Below, one piece after another: positions 6,666 to 8,835 of a stretch of 8,835 nucleotides of DNA. The stretch is from Cyclobacteriaceae bacterium (GTDB lineage Bacteria > Bacteroidota > Bacteroidia > Cytophagales > Cyclobacteriaceae). The stretch is from assembly GCA_019751475.1 (NCBI GenBank), contig JAIENH010000521.1, positions 1 to 8,835 of the forward strand, written 5' to 3'. How positions within the stretch are numbered: position 1 is the first letter of the stretch; every line of letters starts with the position of its first letter. A program made the position numbers and the translations under genes. The notes beneath the pieces were generated by a model. It saw nothing but the letters and a program-made list of their open reading frames with translations, did not search any database and was not told the origin of the DNA.

Positions 6666-7958
6666 CTAAGCTACTACAGTTAATTCCTGTTGTTCAATCA
6701 ATTCATTCAAATCAACAAGGTTAAATTTATGAAAGTATTTGTCCATCGCCTTTTCAATTTTCGATAGTAACACCTCCTCAGCATCTATTCCATTCAGCTC
6801 CATACTTCTATAAAGTTTACCTCTAGCAGCTAGCACTTCTGGGTTCTCCCAGATATAGCGGCATCCAGTTTTTATAAGCCATTCCTGTCTTTCTTTAGGA
6901 ATAGAATAAAAATCAGAATCAGACTCTCCCGCTAAAACCCATTTTTTCCATCGCTGTGAGGCGATGACCGCGTCCCATAAAATTGATTTTAAATTCGATA
7001 GTTTAGGCACTTTTCCATCTTTGAAAAGACTTTCCTCTGCCCTGCATAGTTCCATTAAACCATCATACTCGCACTCTGTAAATTCCGGGCCAACATTGGC
7101 CGCTCCCATACCCGATAAAGGATAGTCTTCGGGATTGGTCACTCCATCTGAATAGTGACCTTTGATGACGCTGCCATACGCACTCACTATTTTAGTTAGT
7201 TGTTTTGCTACTTCGGGGTCAAAAGTAGTGGTGTGCAAATCGGTGCCCACTTTTCCTACTACAAAGCACGGCCACACGTCTTCCAATTTATTTTCTATCA
7301 GGCCTTTTTTCAATAAATCTAAAAAGCGATTGAATACTTTTAAATCAGCTAAGCCTCCGTGAACTTCTTCAGTGCCTACTTCATAAGCGATAGGTGGATA
7401 ATTATTTACACGTCTGAATTTCTCAGAATGAACAATCAGTTCAATCGTTCTTTCGGCCACTACATCAATGTTAATAATCTCACCTTTTGGTAGCGTAATA
7501 TCAATGGTTGGGTCAACGTGGATAAGATCATAACCCGCCTCAATGGCGGCCTCAAATGATTTTTTCACAGCACTCATTGCTTTCTCATAGCTCCACTTTT
7601 CTTTAGTTTGAATATCCTTCAGCCATGGGCCACCATGGTCGATAGCAACGATTACAGGCCCTGTAAGGTTAATAGCACGCGCTTCTTGGCGGATTGTCTT
7701 TACAAATTCTTTTTGTGTAAGCCCCGTATATCCTCTATCTAGGTCAACCTGATTAAGCGTTGCAGCAAATTTGATGGGGGCATTATTTCTCTTGGCAGAT
7801 CTTAAAGATGCCTTTATCACTGATAGTGAATTAGGACATGCTGCAAAGATGGTTCTTGGTATTGACGTTTCCGCCTCAACTCTTTTAACTTGTTGGAGGA
7901 TAAAATCCATCAGCGACTGATTTTGCTGAATGGCGCTTTCTCGTAGAGATTGATTCAT
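6666..7958 (-). CDS. gatZ: GatZ/KbaZ-family protein (tagatose-bisphosphate aldolase partner or tagatose-6-P 4-epimerase)
   Basis: This 430-residue protein matches the GatZ/KbaZ family (about 420 residues) along its length, as a TIM-barrel-type protein. Recognisable segments are TLNQVD...GYTG (67-79), IDHGGPW (106-112), HVDPTID (147-153), YEVGTEEVHGG (192-202), GHYSDGV (267-273) and GMGAANVGPEFT (283-294). In E. coli, GatZ/KbaZ is the non-catalytic subunit that stabilises GatY/KbaY. A characterised Agrobacterium relative is instead a D-tagatose-6-phosphate 4-epimerase. From memory, E. coli GatZ has GGDHLGPN and HLDASMSC where this protein has IDHGGPW and HVDPTID, so it is a divergent member. 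A cognate aldolase and kinase downstream support the aldolase-subunit role, while the apparently intact potential metal ligands leave the epimerase role open. It begins 29 bases after agaS. Confidence 0.85.
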   Translation of the reverse strand: MNQSLRESAIQQNQSLMDFILQQVKRVEAETSIPRTIFAACPNSLSVIKASLRSAKRNNAPIKFAATLNQVDLDRGYTGLTQKEFVKTIRQEARAINLTGPVIVAIDHGGPWLKDIQTKEKWSYEKAMSAVKKSFEAAIEAGYDLIHVDPTIDITLPKGEIINIDVVAERTIELIVHSEKFRRVNNYPPIAYEVGTEEVHGGLADLKVFNRFLDLLKKGLIENKLEDVWPCFVVGKVGTDLHTTTFDPEVAKQLTKIVSAYGSVIKGHYSDGVTNPEDYPLSGMGAANVGPEFTECEYDGLMELCRAEESLFKDGKVPKLSNLKSILWDAVIASQRWKKWVLAGESDSDFYSIPKERQEWLIKTGCRYIWENPEVLAARGKLYRSMELNGIDAEEVLLSKIEKAMDKYFHKFNLVDLNELIEQQELTVVA

Positions 7959-7987
7959 TGCTATTATTGGAAAAGATAAAAACTAGT

Positions 7988-8835
7988 TTAAATGGAATAA
8001 ATATGCACACCCTCTACCACACGGGTGATAGCCCCCGTTTCTGACGGGGCATCGGGCTTTAACTTTAAATGAAGGGATTTGTAGAATCCAAGCAACTGTG
8101 CCGGTATAATGCTGCACAAAGTCATAAACTCTTCATCAACTGAGAATCCATTTTCAGAAAAAGTAAAGGAATAATCAAGTTTTACATTCTCTACAACAGA
8201 TTCCGATATTCCAATTTCAGCGAGCGGGTGTTTCCCTTTTTTCATAGAACCCACTAAGTCCTTTTCATACTGAAGAGAATATTTGTTGTTTGAAAATAGA
8301 TAAACAACAAGTGTGGTCTCGTCAATTACTGCTTTGGGGCCATGCCGAAAACCAAGGAAAGAGTCATTCTTACAAATCACTTTTCCATCGGTAAGCTCTT
8401 GTAGTTTGAGATGACCTTCCGTTGCTGTACCTAAAAATGGACCTGCTCCTAAAAAAACCGCCCGTTTGAAGTTTAATTCTGCTACTTGCTTAATCTCATC
8501 AGCGTAAAAGGTAATAGCCTTTTCTGCGTATGTTGTAATTACAGAAACACTCTTACGGGTATCTTCAAAAGAATCATTATGCGCAATCAATTTTCCAGCC
8601 AACAGCATTCCCGTGTAGCTGCTTGTCATGGCCAAACTCTGATCATTAGCTTCGGCAGGAAGGGTGAACACGTATTTTTCCTTACGTGTTTTATATTTTG
8701 CCAGACGGCCATCTGCATTGCATGTAATTATTAAATGGTTACAAGCCACGCAAATCTCATCAGCTAAGGTTACAGCTGCAACACTTTCTGGGCTATTGCC
8801 TGAGCGAGCGAAAGATATCAGTAATGTAGGGATAG
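7988..8835 (-). CDS. agaS: AgaS-type SIS-domain sugar-phosphate deaminase/isomerase (5'-truncated by window edge)
   Basis: The minus-strand frame is open to the right edge, showing 281 C-terminal residues of a protein that is about 384 residues in E. coli. AgaS converts galactosamine-6-phosphate to tagatose-6-phosphate plus ammonia in the cytoplasm. The visible start runs through SFARSGNSPESVAA, the phosphosugar-binding loop of the first SIS domain. The second SIS domain begins near FLGAGPFLGTATEG and includes the FLGFRHGPK motif typical of the AgaS/GlmS-isomerase group. A GTG at 8747-8749 is only an internal Val codon in the middle of the fold, so it is not the start. The gene is the first visible in the operon. 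Further aga genes (kinase, deacetylase, regulator) and the promoter probably lie beyond the edge. Confidence 0.93.
   Translation of the reverse strand, partial: IPTLLISFARSGNSPESVAAVTLADEICVACNHLIITCNADGRLAKYKTRKEKYVFTLPAEANDQSLAMTSSYTGMLLAGKLIAHNDSFEDTRKSVSVITTYAEKAITFYADEIKQVAELNFKRAVFLGAGPFLGTATEGHLKLQELTDGKVICKNDSFLGFRHGPKAVIDETTLVVYLFSNNKYSLQYEKDLVGSMKKGKHPLAEIGISESVVENVKLDYSFTFSENGFSVDEEFMTLCSIIPAQLLGFYKSLHLKLKPDAPSETGAITRVVEGVHIYSI

Noticed and set aside
6787..6802. A 14/16 match to the ssrA tail (533-548) that could be a second att site
   Set aside because: It lies inside the gatZ-type gene, which reads through without interruption (SMELNGI). The shared CAGCTCCA core is coding for Met-Glu-Leu and is likely coincidence; a true att copy would not sit within an intact conserved gene.
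7988..8749. AgaS start at the GTG at 8747-8749
   Set aside because: The frame stays open to the window edge, and the upstream codons encode the SIS motif SFARSGNSPESVAA, so this GTG is an internal Val codon.

Overview
The window looks like a chromosomal segment from a Bacteroidota bacterium, probably of the Cytophagales or a related order. Three things point there: the tmRNA encodes a tag ending NYAMAA, the recombinase has the Bacteroidetes architecture (Ala at the usual Arg I position), and the clear promoter element is a TAnnTTTG -7 box. No Shine-Dalgarno sequences stand out before the genes, which also fits. These are sequence-based inferences, not a database placement.

Layout. Positions 1-59 hold the last codons of an unidentified plus-strand gene. 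A Bacteroidetes-type promoter box (95-102) and a leader hairpin (122-146) precede a complete one-piece tmRNA gene, ssrA (157-548). Its CCA is not encoded, and a strong intrinsic terminator follows (572-606). A 189-base stretch then holds two separate dyad-symmetric sequences and a three-fold repeated 9-mer, and leads into a plus-strand tyrosine recombinase (796-2040). This is the standard arrangement of an integrative element inserted at the 3' end of ssrA. After only 58 bases, the rest of the window is one tight, convergently oriented minus-strand operon.

The operon, in transcription order (right to left), is: an AgaS-type SIS-domain sugar-phosphate isomerase/deaminase running off the right edge; a GatZ/KbaZ-family protein; a PfkB-family sugar kinase with a GTG start; a class II GatY/KbaY-type aldolase; a NodB-like (putative carbohydrate deacetylase) protein of unrecognised family; and a FucP/GluP-type MFS sugar transporter. 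The gaps are 29, 32, 11, 19 and 2 bases, consistent with one transcript whose promoter lies beyond the right edge.

Taken together, the operon suggests uptake of an (amino)sugar, deamination/isomerisation of galactosamine-6-phosphate to tagatose-6-phosphate, phosphorylation to tagatose-1,6-bisphosphate, and cleavage to two trioses. The natural substrate is therefore likely galactosamine or N-acetylgalactosamine, but no GalNAc kinase or AgaA/NagA-type deacetylase is visible here. The parts most worth pursuing are the NodB-like protein, which could supply a deacetylation step inside the cell; the divergent GatZ-type protein, which may be an aldolase partner or a tagatose-6-phosphate 4-epimerase; and whether the whole operon is cargo of the element inserted at ssrA.
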